Source: Paenibacillus plantarum (lineage in GTDB: Bacteria > Bacillota > Bacilli > Paenibacillales > NBRC-103111). From it: 64,000 nucleotides of DNA. Positions 52,963 to 62,021 of this stretch are shown here, one piece after another. The notes under the pieces are model-generated. The model did not search any database. It was not told where the DNA came from and was given only the letters and a program-made list of their open reading frames with translations. The translations under genes were made by a program, and so were the position numbers. Each line of letters begins with the position of its first letter. Position 1 is the stretch's first letter. The DNA is taken from contig NZ_WHNY01000082.1 in assembly GCF_013141695.1 (NCBI RefSeq), positions 124,001-188,000 of the forward strand, in the 5' to 3' direction.

Positions 52963-53002
52963 AGAAATACCCGACTGAGCTGGCGCTCGGTCGGGTATTT
53001 CT
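52963..53002 (+). terminator. Long hairpin after the AraC-type gene
   Basis: An 18-bp stem (AGAAATACCCGAC...GTCGGGTATTTCT, with GAGC/GCTC inner pairs, one mismatch) and a TGGC loop. The U-tract is weak on the plus side (TATTTCTGC), so it may also act as an mRNA 3-prime stabiliser. Confidence 0.7.
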
Positions 53003-53049
53003 GCATGCTAGAGGCGGGGATTTCGTATTTCTCCTGTGTGATGTGAGTG

Positions 53050-53250
53050 CGCTTGGTGAATAGATGGATTTTATCCAGTTAAATGGTGGGATTTTCTGAA
53101 CAAACACAGAATAGATGGAAAACCTGTAGTTAATTTTGGGGATTATAGCCAATCCGAACAAAAACGGAAGTTTTACCTACATGTTTTACAGTTAATTCAA
53201 TTTCCCAAGGAAATCCATCGGAAATAGCTGTATATTTTCCAGTTAAAACA
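53050..53250 (-). repeat. Copy B of the ~190-bp dispersed intergenic repeat (inverted)
   Basis: Reverse complement of this stretch aligns with 19677-19867 from TTAACTGGAAAA at one end to AAATCCATCTATTC at the other. Internal TTAACT modules on the minus strand occur at about 50-60 base spacing. The 53003-53354 gap holds nothing else recognisable: no ORF and no terminator for the VWA gene. Confidence 0.8.
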
Positions 53251-53354
53251 GATGCGTGACCTGGGAACCCCTCCAAAACCAAGCGCAACCAACGCATCCG
53301 ATCGGCGAGATCTCGCGTCCGCTTCCTGAGCGTTCCTACCCAGCACCACCTACG

Positions 53355-54566
53355 CTACTTCTGCCCCTGCTTCACACGCTCAGCAAGTACCGAGAGGTCT
53401 TGCCCTTTCAACGCACCTTCAATCAACTCAGGCAGCTTATCTGGTGAACAGCCAAAACATGGGATGCCCTGCTGAGCTAGCTTTTTCGCAACAGCATCGT
53501 CGTAAGAAGGCACACCTTGGTCTGTTAAAGCAAGTAAACAGATGGTTTTCACACCAGATTGATGCATGTCGAGCAATCGTTGTATCATCTCTGTTCGGTT
53601 GCCGCCTTCATAGAGATCCGAGACCAAGATAAACAACGTTTTCTTCGGCTCTGCGATAAAAGATGAGCAATACGCGAGGGATTTGTTAATATCCGTCCCC
53701 CCGCCAAGCTGAATCCCAAACAACATGTCAACGGGATCCGTTGCACATTGTTCGCTTAAATCCACAACCTCCGTATCAAAGGCCACCACTCGCGTATCCA
53801 AAGCGGGCATGCTGGCGAAGATCGAACCGATGATCGAAGCGTAAATGACTGAGCCCGCCATGGAACCGCTCTGGTCGATATCTAGAATGACGGTCCACTC
53901 CTTGCTCCGCCTAGCGCGATCGAAGAAATAAACCTTATCTGGCAGCAAGAGTCCCCTCTCTTGGTTGTAGTTCTTCAAATTCTTACGGATCGTTGTGTTC
54001 CAGTCCAAACCCGATGCAGATGGCAGTGGTGAATGCTGCCTGCGGTTGAGTGCGCCAGTAACTGCACGTCGTAAATCCTGTGATAGTCGTTTCACGATTT
54101 CGTCGACAACCGCTTTGACGAGTTGCCTCGCGGTATCTTTCGTTTTCTCTGGTATTTTCCCTTTGAGCGCCATTAATGTCGCCACCATCTGAATGTCAGG
54201 CTTAACTTGAGAAAGCAGTTCTGGCTCAAAGAGCAACTGCTTCAAGCCCTTGCGCTCGATGGCATCGGACTGGATAACAGACACGACATCTGGAGGGAAA
54301 AAGGTACGGATATCGCCAAGCCACTTGGCTAGCTTGGGTGACGATGGCCCCAGTCCGGCTGCTTTACGTGAATGGCCGGTCTGGGTGGCATCGTCAGTGA
54401 TGACGCCGCCTGTATCATCATAAATGGCTGCAAGCGCCTCATCCATGAGACGAGACTCTTCGTCGAGCATAGCTTCTCCTGTACCATACGACTGCAACTT
54501 CTCTTCAGAAGCTGCGCCTAATATCAACCGCCAACGTTTCATTTGCTCTGGATTGATCGTTGTCAT
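53355..54566 (-). CDS. CoxE-like VWA-domain protein
   Basis: A 403-aa cytosolic protein with a C-terminal von Willebrand A domain containing a complete metal-ion-dependent adhesion site: DQSGS near 227, Thr in GGGTDI near 288 and Asp in LVSDLYEGG near 316. The N-terminal half is helical. VWA proteins of this type pair with MoxR AAA+ ATPases as adaptor or target, using the metal to grip a client. It is last in the five-function operon and starts 3 bases after the DUF5682 stop. No signal peptide is present. Confidence 0.9.
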   Translation of the reverse strand: MTTINPEQMKRWRLILGAASEEKLQSYGTGEAMLDEESRLMDEALAAIYDDTGGVITDDATQTGHSRKAAGLGPSSPKLAKWLGDIRTFFPPDVVSVIQSDAIERKGLKQLLFEPELLSQVKPDIQMVATLMALKGKIPEKTKDTARQLVKAVVDEIVKRLSQDLRRAVTGALNRRQHSPLPSASGLDWNTTIRKNLKNYNQERGLLLPDKVYFFDRARRSKEWTVILDIDQSGSMAGSVIYASIIGSIFASMPALDTRVVAFDTEVVDLSEQCATDPVDMLFGIQLGGGTDINKSLAYCSSFIAEPKKTLFILVSDLYEGGNRTEMIQRLLDMHQSGVKTICLLALTDQGVPSYDDAVAKKLAQQGIPCFGCSPDKLPELIEGALKGQDLSVLAERVKQGQK

Positions 54567-54569
54567 AGG

Positions 54570-56936
54570 CTACAAATCCCCAAAATCAAATTCATTGAGC
54601 TCATCCAGCTTCTCCTTCTCTTCCTCGCTTAAAGGTTGCTGTAAAGCAGCACCTGCTGTATCTGCACCAACACCCCAAATGTCACCTATCATTTCAGCCA
54701 CTGCCGCCTTCTCCCTAGGCTCGAATGAGCTGAAAGATCGACGCAGAAAGACAAGCGAGCGATGGAAGGCGTCCTTCTGCAACGAACCGATATACGCATC
54801 GAGTTGCTGCCATAGCGTTACCCTTGATAATAGAGCATATCGGTTGCGCATGGACATTCCTTCAAACCACCCTGCACCTAGGTCGACGGGAATCCCAGGA
54901 GACAGCCGGCGTGAAACCTCCCGTTCAACCTGTTCATCCGCTATCTCATTACGTTCAAGCAGAATCGCGAAGGCGAAGCCTGACAACTTCGCATTCCGAT
55001 CATCTCGCGAAGCCAAATCCTGCAGTTTGTTGAACCATAAGCCTTCATCGACTTGGTTATAATGTTCTTGGGCAACGGTATGGAGCGACTGAATCCCGCG
55101 CACCATCCCCCCAGCCGCATCGTCGTTGCAGCCAGCAGCATCGACAAGCAACAGCGTTCCCCGAAGAAATAGCTGCTGGAGCAGCGGAACTAGCGATTCC
55201 GTTTCAATGCGGCGAATTGATCCATATCGGATCAGAACAGATAGTTCATAAGCCGCGACAGCTATCTGTTCAAAGTTGCCCGCGTCAACGGCAAGACCTT
55301 GCAGCGTGGTTATGGCTTGATCCATGAGCTCCGTTAAATGGCAATCGCAAGCGATACGAATCATGCGCGAAGCTTCCGCGATGTCTGCGCAAGTCTCCAG
55401 CTTCTCCTTCAGTACGAAAGCCGCTGCCAACTCGATGGTCTCCCCCTTCAAGGTGGACTCCACCGCCTGGATCTCGGATTCTGGCGTCCAGCGAAGCACC
55501 CAATTCTCAGCCCAGGAGGCGGAATCTTGATGGACACGTTCTTTCCTGGCAAACTGAATACCTAACAGTTCCAATCGCTGTAAAAGAATAGAACGCTTTA
55601 AGTGCATATACGCCGCTTCCTCGGACTTCACTCTACGATTCTCCCGCAGGTCCAACTCGAGCGTCGTGGCTACCGCAGTTTTATACTTATCCAGCTTAAG
55701 TCTCTTAAGCTCTCTATTCAAATCATCTTGAATGGGCGTTTGACTAACGCCTTCGGGCAAACGACCAATGGCTGTGCCAACATCCGTTCTTGCCAATGCC
55801 TCGGCAATCGTCGAAAGTTCGCCATTACCAAGGCATACAATCGCCGCGTCGCGCAAATCTTTCCAGGTCGGTAAGTTTCCGTCGTGCATGGAGGCAAGCG
55901 CCTCTGCAAGCCTAACAGCCTCGATAAGCGAAGCTGTCGACCGATAAGTGCCATGCGCTCTTAAATGAGCCGCTACTTGTGAGAAATAAAGAGCAGGAAG
56001 CTTATTAAGATCGCCGCTTTGCAGACACTGCCAAAACAACTCGTAGTACGCAGGAGCTTGATTCCCAGCACCATACCCGGAATGCGAAGATAGCTTATAG
56101 AATGAGTATGGCATCAGCGTCAGTTTGGTTGTTGTTTTTGGCAAAACTTTTAACTCTGCATCCGTCATTGCCGGGGCTTGCAAATTCATCGCTGAGGCAT
56201 GATGTGCACCTGTGACGACAACAATTTTATCTGGGGTATGACCATCAGCTATAGCATCTTGAATTTTACGCCTCATATACGATTCACGGATTTCATTGTA
56301 AGCAGCTTCCTGAGGGGCAAGCAGCAGCTCCTGACTTGAAGTAAGCTCCCGCATTTGCTTGGAAAACTGATGAATACTTTGCCGATAGGCATCCGGATTC
56401 AAATTATGCTCAAAATGCCGCTCCCAATACGCCTCATAGTCAGGCTCCTCCGAAAGTTCAGCGATCCGTTGATAGAGCGTGCTTTGTTCCGTAGCATACA
56501 TGGTAAAGTCTTCTGGCTCTTGTGATTGAGAATCGGTTGCAATTCGCTTAAGATGCCGCTGTTCATATAACGCCAAAGCATGAACAGACGGCAAATCTAT
56601 AAATGCAGCTTGCGCTTGGTTCTGGCTAGCCCACACAAAAGCCTGATACTCCGGTGAATAATTAGCATACGGATATAAGAGTGTTCTTACAGGCAACCCG
56701 TCCGTGTAGGCCAAAATGGCAATCGGCGGTACAACGCCCAGTGATGTCAGCTCGCGAATCAAATGACTTGCATCGCTAGGACCTTCGATGAGCACAATCG
56801 TAGGCTGGATCTCTTCTAAAAAAGCTAGAAGGTGATGCGCCCCTGCAGGCGATAGATGTCGAATTCCGAAAACATGAAACCCCTGACTAGTGTCTACTTG
56901 TTCATCTCCGAACACGCGAAGTACAGATTTCTCCAT
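54570..56936 (-). CDS. DUF5682-family protein with hydrolase-like N-terminal motifs
   Basis: A 788-aa protein of DUF5682, found beside MoxR/VWA genes in actinobacteria and Firmicutes. The N-terminal part has GIRHLSPAGAHH (24-35), IEGPSDAS (50-57) and a later TGAHHASAM near 240, resembling the ChaN/EreA/TraB-like hydrolase pattern (His and Glu near strand ends), which is inference. The rest is mainly helical with HEAT-like stretches (TSLIEAVRLAEALASMHDGN and others). No membrane helix. Start at 56936 (GGGGAT before the ATG) overlaps the ATPase gene by 43 bases. Function is unknown. Confidence 0.88.
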   Translation of the reverse strand: MEKSVLRVFGDEQVDTSQGFHVFGIRHLSPAGAHHLLAFLEEIQPTIVLIEGPSDASHLIRELTSLGVVPPIAILAYTDGLPVRTLLYPYANYSPEYQAFVWASQNQAQAAFIDLPSVHALALYEQRHLKRIATDSQSQEPEDFTMYATEQSTLYQRIAELSEEPDYEAYWERHFEHNLNPDAYRQSIHQFSKQMRELTSSQELLLAPQEAAYNEIRESYMRRKIQDAIADGHTPDKIVVVTGAHHASAMNLQAPAMTDAELKVLPKTTTKLTLMPYSFYKLSSHSGYGAGNQAPAYYELFWQCLQSGDLNKLPALYFSQVAAHLRAHGTYRSTASLIEAVRLAEALASMHDGNLPTWKDLRDAAIVCLGNGELSTIAEALARTDVGTAIGRLPEGVSQTPIQDDLNRELKRLKLDKYKTAVATTLELDLRENRRVKSEEAAYMHLKRSILLQRLELLGIQFARKERVHQDSASWAENWVLRWTPESEIQAVESTLKGETIELAAAFVLKEKLETCADIAEASRMIRIACDCHLTELMDQAITTLQGLAVDAGNFEQIAVAAYELSVLIRYGSIRRIETESLVPLLQQLFLRGTLLLVDAAGCNDDAAGGMVRGIQSLHTVAQEHYNQVDEGLWFNKLQDLASRDDRNAKLSGFAFAILLERNEIADEQVEREVSRRLSPGIPVDLGAGWFEGMSMRNRYALLSRVTLWQQLDAYIGSLQKDAFHRSLVFLRRSFSSFEPREKAAVAEMIGDIWGVGADTAGAALQQPLSEEEKEKLDELNEFDFGDL

Positions 56937-57991
56937 GTCGATCCCCGCTTTTTCATCACATTTTCAAGATATTCCTTCCAGACGAGGCGATCCTTCTCTT
57001 CGTCCTTGACAATCGCACCTTGAAGCCCTGCTGCGATATCTTCCTCACTGATGCGACCACTGCCGAAGCTTCCAGCAAGAGCCATACTGCCTGTAAGCAG
57101 TGAAATTGCTTCTGCTGTCGAAATAACACCGCTCGGCCCTTTCACCTTTTCTTTGCCGTCAAGCGTCATTCCGCTTCGCAGCTCGCGGAAAATCGTCACA
57201 ACCTTCAACACCGCCTCCTCGTCTGGAAGCGTCGCTTTCAGTTCATAGCTGGCTGAGATTTCGCTGACCCGCTTGCGAACAATCTCTACTTCCGTCTCAA
57301 TCTCTGTTGGTGACGGAAGCACAATGATGTTAAAGCGGCGCTTCAATGCCGCTGACATCTCATTCACGCCACGGTCACGCGTATTGGCTGTCGCGATGAT
57401 CGAGAAACCTCTAGTTGCGAACAGTTCTCTACCCAACTCCGGAATCGAAATGGTTTTCTCTGATAGAATCGAAATCAGAGCGTCTTGTACCTCTGACGCG
57501 CAGCGGGAAATCTCTTCGAATCGTGCAATTTGGCCAGATTCCATCGCGCGGAAGATAGGGCTTTTAATGATCGCCTGATCAGAAGGTCCTTGTGCCAGCA
57601 GCATCGCATAATTCCACGAATATCGGATATGCTCCTCGCTCGTACCCGCTGTACCTTGGATGACCTTGCCGGAATCCCCCGTTATTGCAGCGGTCAAATT
57701 CTCCGAAAGCCAAGACTTCGCTGTCCCTGGCTCCCCAATTAACATCAAAGCTCGATCCGTTAATAGCGTAGCGATAGCCATTTCTACTAATCTTTTATTC
57801 CCAATATATTTAGGTGTGATGGTAATTCCTTTTACTTGTCCGCCTGTTAGAAAAGTAAGCACGGCTTTCGGAGAGAGCTGCCAGCCAGCAGGCTTGGCAT
57901 CCTGATCTAGCGTTTTCAAAGCCTCTAATTCTTCAGCATACAACCTCTCGGAGGGCAATCTTACGACATCTTGCTTTTGATCCATCCCCAT
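56894..57991 (-). CDS. MoxR-family AAA+ ATPase
   Basis: A 365-aa MoxR-type AAA+ ATPase: Walker A GEPGTAKS near 85, Walker B-type acidic motif ARFEEISRC near 160, sensor-1 ATANTRDRG near 200 and an arginine-finger-type LKRRFN near 217. The GSGRISEEDIAAGLQGAI segment lies in the C-terminal lid. MoxR proteins act as chaperone-like motors with VWA partners to mature or remodel protein complexes. It overlaps the HEAT gene before it by 31 bases and DUF5682 by 43, so all are co-translated. The client is unknown. Confidence 0.92.
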   Translation of the reverse strand: MGMDQKQDVVRLPSERLYAEELEALKTLDQDAKPAGWQLSPKAVLTFLTGGQVKGITITPKYIGNKRLVEMAIATLLTDRALMLIGEPGTAKSWLSENLTAAITGDSGKVIQGTAGTSEEHIRYSWNYAMLLAQGPSDQAIIKSPIFRAMESGQIARFEEISRCASEVQDALISILSEKTISIPELGRELFATRGFSIIATANTRDRGVNEMSAALKRRFNIIVLPSPTEIETEVEIVRKRVSEISASYELKATLPDEEAVLKVVTIFRELRSGMTLDGKEKVKGPSGVISTAEAISLLTGSMALAGSFGSGRISEEDIAAGLQGAIVKDEEKDRLVWKEYLENVMKKRGSTWRNLYFACSEMNK

Positions 57992-58650
57992 AATCCCTGT
58001 CCCTTCTCTGCATAAATTAAACGATCTTCAGGTCCATTTTCTGGTTCAAATTCCTGTTTTGCCGCAATCGAATCAGCGATGTCCAGCAATTGACTTTTCA
58101 TACCCTGATAGGATAAACCTTCTGCGAACTGTCGCAATCTATCCGCATATGGCTTAGGCAACAGCGTAAGCAGCAAAAGTTGGATGCGATCCAAGTAGTA
58201 GAACTGCTTATTTCCGCCTTTCTCCAGAAGATTCATGAGAAGTTTAGGTGCTTCTGGACTGTTTTGACGGAATAAGATCAGCAAGGAATGTGATGTTTTC
58301 GCGTGCGTAAAGTTAGGATGTTCTTCACACTTCTTAATAAGATAAGCTGTCACTTTCGGGTCTGATTCTTGAGCAAATCTGCCCACCAGCTCTTCTTCAT
58401 CCAATTGTATGAAGAGGTAAATCCATCTAGGATCCCATTGCGATAGATCGGAAGAAGCGACAGCGTCATTGGCATACAATTGGGCATGCAACGATGGCGT
58501 CACCTCGTACAGAACACGAAGTAAATCCTTAGCTGCTGTTGATTTTTTATCTATGAGATCATGGCAATAACGTTCATAAACATCCGACTGGTGGAAGTAT
58601 TCGCAACGCTGCTCGGAAGCTATACGCAATGAATTTACGGTTGTAGGCAA
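57961..58650 (-). CDS. Helical protein, probable C-terminal half of a split HEAT protein
   Basis: A 229-aa all-helical product (HPNFTHAKTSHSLLILFRQN; PKPYADRLRQFAEGLS) ending IYAEKGQGLWGWIKSKMS. It opens with TTG at 58650 inside the previous HEAT gene, in the +1 frame, with no ribosome site; the reading overlaps by 77 bases. In other genomes this operon position carries one larger HEAT/DUF5691-like gene, as I recall. I therefore read 57961-59800 as one gene broken by a frame change, or else joined by frameshifting. If it is truly separate, its start is uncertain. Confidence 0.6.
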   Translation of the reverse strand: MPTTVNSLRIASEQRCEYFHQSDVYERYCHDLIDKKSTAAKDLLRVLYEVTPSLHAQLYANDAVASSDLSQWDPRWIYLFIQLDEEELVGRFAQESDPKVTAYLIKKCEEHPNFTHAKTSHSLLILFRQNSPEAPKLLMNLLEKGGNKQFYYLDRIQLLLLTLLPKPYADRLRQFAEGLSYQGMKSQLLDIADSIAAKQEFEPENGPEDRLIYAEKGQGLWGWIKSKMS

Positions 58651-59800
58651 CGTGCAAGGATACTGCGAATTGATTCGCCTCCGGCAGATCCAATTCCAAC
58701 AATAGATTTGCAGCTGCCTCCTGTAACGCTTCCGTTTCTGGAACGATAAAGCTGGGCGAAGTCAGCATGAGTTCTAACAAGGCAGCGACTTCAGGCACTC
58801 TTTTGCCATGTAAACTGCGGATATCGGCCATCAATTGTTGCTTGGACTCGACGACATTGGTGCGATTGTTAATGTGGTTAATCATCGTTGTAGCGTGATC
58901 AACAATGCTTCGAGTCAGCTCATTGGCTTGACACAATTGGATCGGCTCAATGGCTATATCCTGATCCTTGGAATTAAGCGCTTGATATAAGCGGGCAATG
59001 GCTTCCGCTGTTCCAAGACGAGACAAGGCGAACAGTGCGGCTCTACGGATCTCCTTCTTCTTGTCATCAACCTGCTCCAAAATGAAAGCTTCCTGTTCTG
59101 GGAAGTCACTCAACAGCTCAATGGCCGTAGAACGGACTTCTGTCGATCCATCCTTGGCAGCTAGCAGAACCAGTTCTATATCTGCTACAGGTAGCAAACG
59201 ATGAAGAAGCTCCAGCCTTCTGGCGTCCCCTTTGCCACCGTCCAACTTAAATTGCTGCTTCAGAGCAGGAATCGCTGCTGCTCCAAGTGCTGGTATGACC
59301 TTATTTTGAAGGAAATCAGGGATCTCCGCATAGCTGTCTTCTAAAGCAGTAACGGCCGCTGGTATTACGCGCAAATCATGAAACAGCTGTTCTTCATGCC
59401 CAAGGCGCAGCTGCTCCATACGTCCTTGACCCTTCTGCGTCAACGCTTCGATCAGCGGATACACTTTGCGATAAGGAATCGAAGTGGGAGGTGTACATGT
59501 ACTATCAATTGCTGCTACAGGGGTGAGCACATCTGGGGACTCCGTCTTCCCTTGTGTGTACAGCACCGAGTTCAGCAGCGTCCCAAGCTCCAACAGCTTC
59601 TCAGCTGAATGACTTGTTCCTGTTTCCAAGACTTGACTAACGGACTGTGCGATCCGCTTAAAAACCGGTGCTGATTCGCCCAGCTTGTTTAATTGGGGCA
59701 GCATCTTCTGCAACCGTAAATCACCGGCAGCCATCCCGCTCCCTGCGATAAACAAACGCCGCACTTCATGCTGCAGCTCGAACAATATGTCTATACTCAT
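58574..59800 (-). CDS. HEAT-like repeat protein (N-terminal part of a possibly split gene)
   Basis: A 408-aa helical-repeat protein: AKDGSTEVRSTAIELLSDFP and QVDDKKKEIRRAALFALSRL are consecutive HEAT-type repeats near residues 210-270. Such scaffolds mediate protein-protein contacts; in this operon it may present clients to the MoxR/VWA pair. AGGAG lies 8 bases before the ATG, 24 bases after the SWIM gene. The last ~25 residues (FRAALRILPPVGCL) look out of character and run out of frame relative to the next ORF, suggesting a frameshift near 58574-58650. It corresponds in position to DUF5691 in actinobacterial clusters. Confidence 0.75.
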   Translation of the reverse strand: MSIDILFELQHEVRRLFIAGSGMAAGDLRLQKMLPQLNKLGESAPVFKRIAQSVSQVLETGTSHSAEKLLELGTLLNSVLYTQGKTESPDVLTPVAAIDSTCTPPTSIPYRKVYPLIEALTQKGQGRMEQLRLGHEEQLFHDLRVIPAAVTALEDSYAEIPDFLQNKVIPALGAAAIPALKQQFKLDGGKGDARRLELLHRLLPVADIELVLLAAKDGSTEVRSTAIELLSDFPEQEAFILEQVDDKKKEIRRAALFALSRLGTAEAIARLYQALNSKDQDIAIEPIQLCQANELTRSIVDHATTMINHINNRTNVVESKQQLMADIRSLHGKRVPEVAALLELMLTSPSFIVPETEALQEAAANLLLELDLPEANQFAVSLHVAYNRKFIAYSFRAALRILPPVGCL

Positions 59801-59824
59801 GGAATCGTCTCCTAGTTCTATTCA

Positions 59825-61261
59825 TCAATACAGCAGGCGAATGACTTCATTTGCAGCAATAATACTCAGTGGCTGCGCCTCAAGCCGATTATTCGCCCAA
59901 TTATGTTCAAACATGACAAGCATCACCTGATTCGCTAGGTGCGGCTTCGCTAACATGGATAACAAAGAGGTTGTTGACTCCTGAAGATACGAAATGTTAG
60001 CTAGGGGGAGTTGCTTGCCCTGTTCATCTAGTAAGATATAGCAAGTTTCAGTCTGTTTGATTTCTGCATAATGAAGCAATACAACCGGATGCTTATCAGA
60101 AAGTGGGTTTTTGATGAGATTTTTCACTTGTTTGATAACATCTGGGTATGATTTCGAAGCGAATTGTTGGATGTTCTGAAAATCCTCCGCTCCCGCCTCG
60201 CGGTATGTCGCGTCCTCGAATCGCACCCTTGTGTTCAGTTCACCAGGGTAAACTGCAAGTTCTTTCGCATGTACGACCTGAAAAACAGAGTCTTCTTCAC
60301 GAATATATTTGGCTGCCCGAAAGGGTCTGTACGTTCGTGTGATGTGGATTTGACTACTTGGAAGCTCAGCCCAATATCCTTCATCGATGAACTCCCCTCT
60401 CGCAGAGTTCGAGTAAGATCGGAACGATAATTGCAATAGCTCAATGTCGTTGCGCACACGGGAAAGTTCTCTTAACTCGGCGATTTGCCAAGCATGCCCG
60501 ATCCATTCTTCCAAGGTTGTTGCTGTATCGATAGGCAGATCTGGATTTTCCAATCTGCTGGTCAGGTACTCTTTACTTTTCTTAAGCAACGTATGTAGGG
60601 TAGTAAGTTGTTCAATGCTGACAGGATATACGTTTTCTCGCGCTTGCTCGCTTCTGAATAACAGTATGAACTCTCTAAGTGCGGATTGGATGCCCGGGAT
60701 GAAGTAATTACCTAACTGTTTCGCCTGCTCTTCAGCCGTTTGAAGTGCTTTTTTATCCAAGCTGCCAAGCCCAGAAGTAACCAATTGAAGAATCAATTTC
60801 TCAGCTATACTTATTCCCTCTAATTGTGCTGTTATTTTTTTGATTAGTGCCGACTTGTTCGGTTTACGCTTAGGAGCAGGAGCATCTGTGGCGGTAGCTT
60901 CCTTCTGCTTCTCTTCCCGTTTTTCAGCTTTTTCTCTTTTGTCAGCAATATCTTGCGGAATGGGAGCAATCGTAAAAGTCTTACCTGAAGTGAAGGCATA
61001 CATCAATCCGAGATTGTGTTTGCAAGGGAATTGACGGCTTGGACATGTACACCTGAAGACTGGATTGCCTTCCTTGATGACATCGACAGAACATTGATAG
61101 GGATCCTTGCCACTTCCCTTGCATTCTCCAAAAATGATCGTTCCATCTTCTGATTGACAGAGCTGCGGAAAGCTGTTTTTCTTCACCAAATCTTTGCCAT
61201 TCTTGATCGCACTGCTATTGAGTGCCAGACTGTCTACATAGGCTTCGGTTAAATGATTCAT
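59825..61261 (-). CDS. SWIM zinc-finger protein
   Basis: A 478-aa protein with a SWIM zinc finger (C-x-C...C-x-H) in FRCTCPSRQFPCKHNLGL at about 72-89, the hallmark of a DNA- or protein-binding zinc module. A lysine/glutamate-rich linker (EKREEKQKEATATDAPAPKR) follows and then a mostly helical C-terminal body of unknown fold. It is first in the operon, with AAGGAG 6 bases before the ATG. The linked genes encode HEAT, MoxR ATPase, DUF5682 and VWA proteins, an order I recall as conserved in Streptomyces-like genomes. It may be the nucleic-acid or target recognition component. Confidence 0.88.
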   Translation of the reverse strand: MNHLTEAYVDSLALNSSAIKNGKDLVKKNSFPQLCQSEDGTIIFGECKGSGKDPYQCSVDVIKEGNPVFRCTCPSRQFPCKHNLGLMYAFTSGKTFTIAPIPQDIADKREKAEKREEKQKEATATDAPAPKRKPNKSALIKKITAQLEGISIAEKLILQLVTSGLGSLDKKALQTAEEQAKQLGNYFIPGIQSALREFILLFRSEQARENVYPVSIEQLTTLHTLLKKSKEYLTSRLENPDLPIDTATTLEEWIGHAWQIAELRELSRVRNDIELLQLSFRSYSNSARGEFIDEGYWAELPSSQIHITRTYRPFRAAKYIREEDSVFQVVHAKELAVYPGELNTRVRFEDATYREAGAEDFQNIQQFASKSYPDVIKQVKNLIKNPLSDKHPVVLLHYAEIKQTETCYILLDEQGKQLPLANISYLQESTTSLLSMLAKPHLANQVMLVMFEHNWANNRLEAQPLSIIAANEVIRLLY

Positions 61262-61358
61262 TTTGTACTCCTTATAACTTGGTCATACAATCCATTTCCA
61301 CACAATCCCTAAATTTCCTTTTTCATGGGCAAATCTATGCCATAATGCATGTGTATGT

Positions 61359-61385
61359 AAAAAACCTGAGACATAGTCTCAGGTT
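61359..61385 (-). terminator. Terminator of the small membrane protein gene
   Basis: On the minus strand AACCTGAGAC-TAT-GTCTCAGGTT is followed by TTTTTTAC. Confidence 0.9.
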
Positions 61386-61412
61386 CCATTTTCTGTTTCT
61401 TTTAACAACACA

Positions 61413-61943
61413 CTACACCGACATAAATCGAATCAACCCTAATATCGCGTAGCCGAACAACACCGTACCAGCTCCAATGCCCGTTATCGCACTATTCGCC
61501 ACTCGGAGCTTAGGAGCTACTCGCACCGCTATAATCGAAACGGCTACCTTTAGCGCGGCAAGTAACCATAAGCTTGGATCATCAAATACACTTTTCAAAC
61601 TAATGAAATGTATACCAACGATAAAAGCGATCCAGGGAGCGACATAGGCTTTAAGTTTCTTACGGATCAGTACAAACGCACCTGTACCACCCAAAACAAA
61701 TTCTGCATAAAACGAAATCAGATAGTTCCGGAAGGCAGAGGATTCCGCTAAAGCCGAGGGTTCCTCCCAATTCTTCACGCTTAAATAAACACCAATCAAA
61801 CAAATGATAAGAGCAATCCCAGAAGCAAGACCAAGATATAATCGCCAGCTAGCCCTCGGATTTTCTTGCGCCCAGCCGAACCAGATAAAGCTGAACAACC
61901 CAAAAACAGAAGCGTACATGGCATAATCCCTCACGTATTCCAC
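61413..61943 (-). CDS. Five-helix integral membrane protein of unknown function
   Basis: A 176-aa membrane protein with about five hydrophobic helices (near 8-24, 35-58, 85-100, 108-122 and 150-172) and short loops. No catalytic motif is recognised; the YAMYASVFGLFSFIWFGW and GIGAGTVLFGYAILGLIRF segments suggest a small transporter-like or sensory membrane domain, but no family name can be given. The start is a GTG at 61943: AGGAGG lies 7 bases upstream, better than the GTG two codons earlier. Monocistronic. Confidence 0.8.
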   Translation of the reverse strand: MEYVRDYAMYASVFGLFSFIWFGWAQENPRASWRLYLGLASGIALIICLIGVYLSVKNWEEPSALAESSAFRNYLISFYAEFVLGGTGAFVLIRKKLKAYVAPWIAFIVGIHFISLKSVFDDPSLWLLAALKVAVSIIAVRVAPKLRVANSAITGIGAGTVLFGYAILGLIRFMSV

Positions 61944-62021
61944 TTGCACACCTCCTAGTTTCGTTAGTTGTCGAGCCTATCTGTGCACCTGTCATGCCAA
62001 TGGTTAGGTTAATGTGATTAA

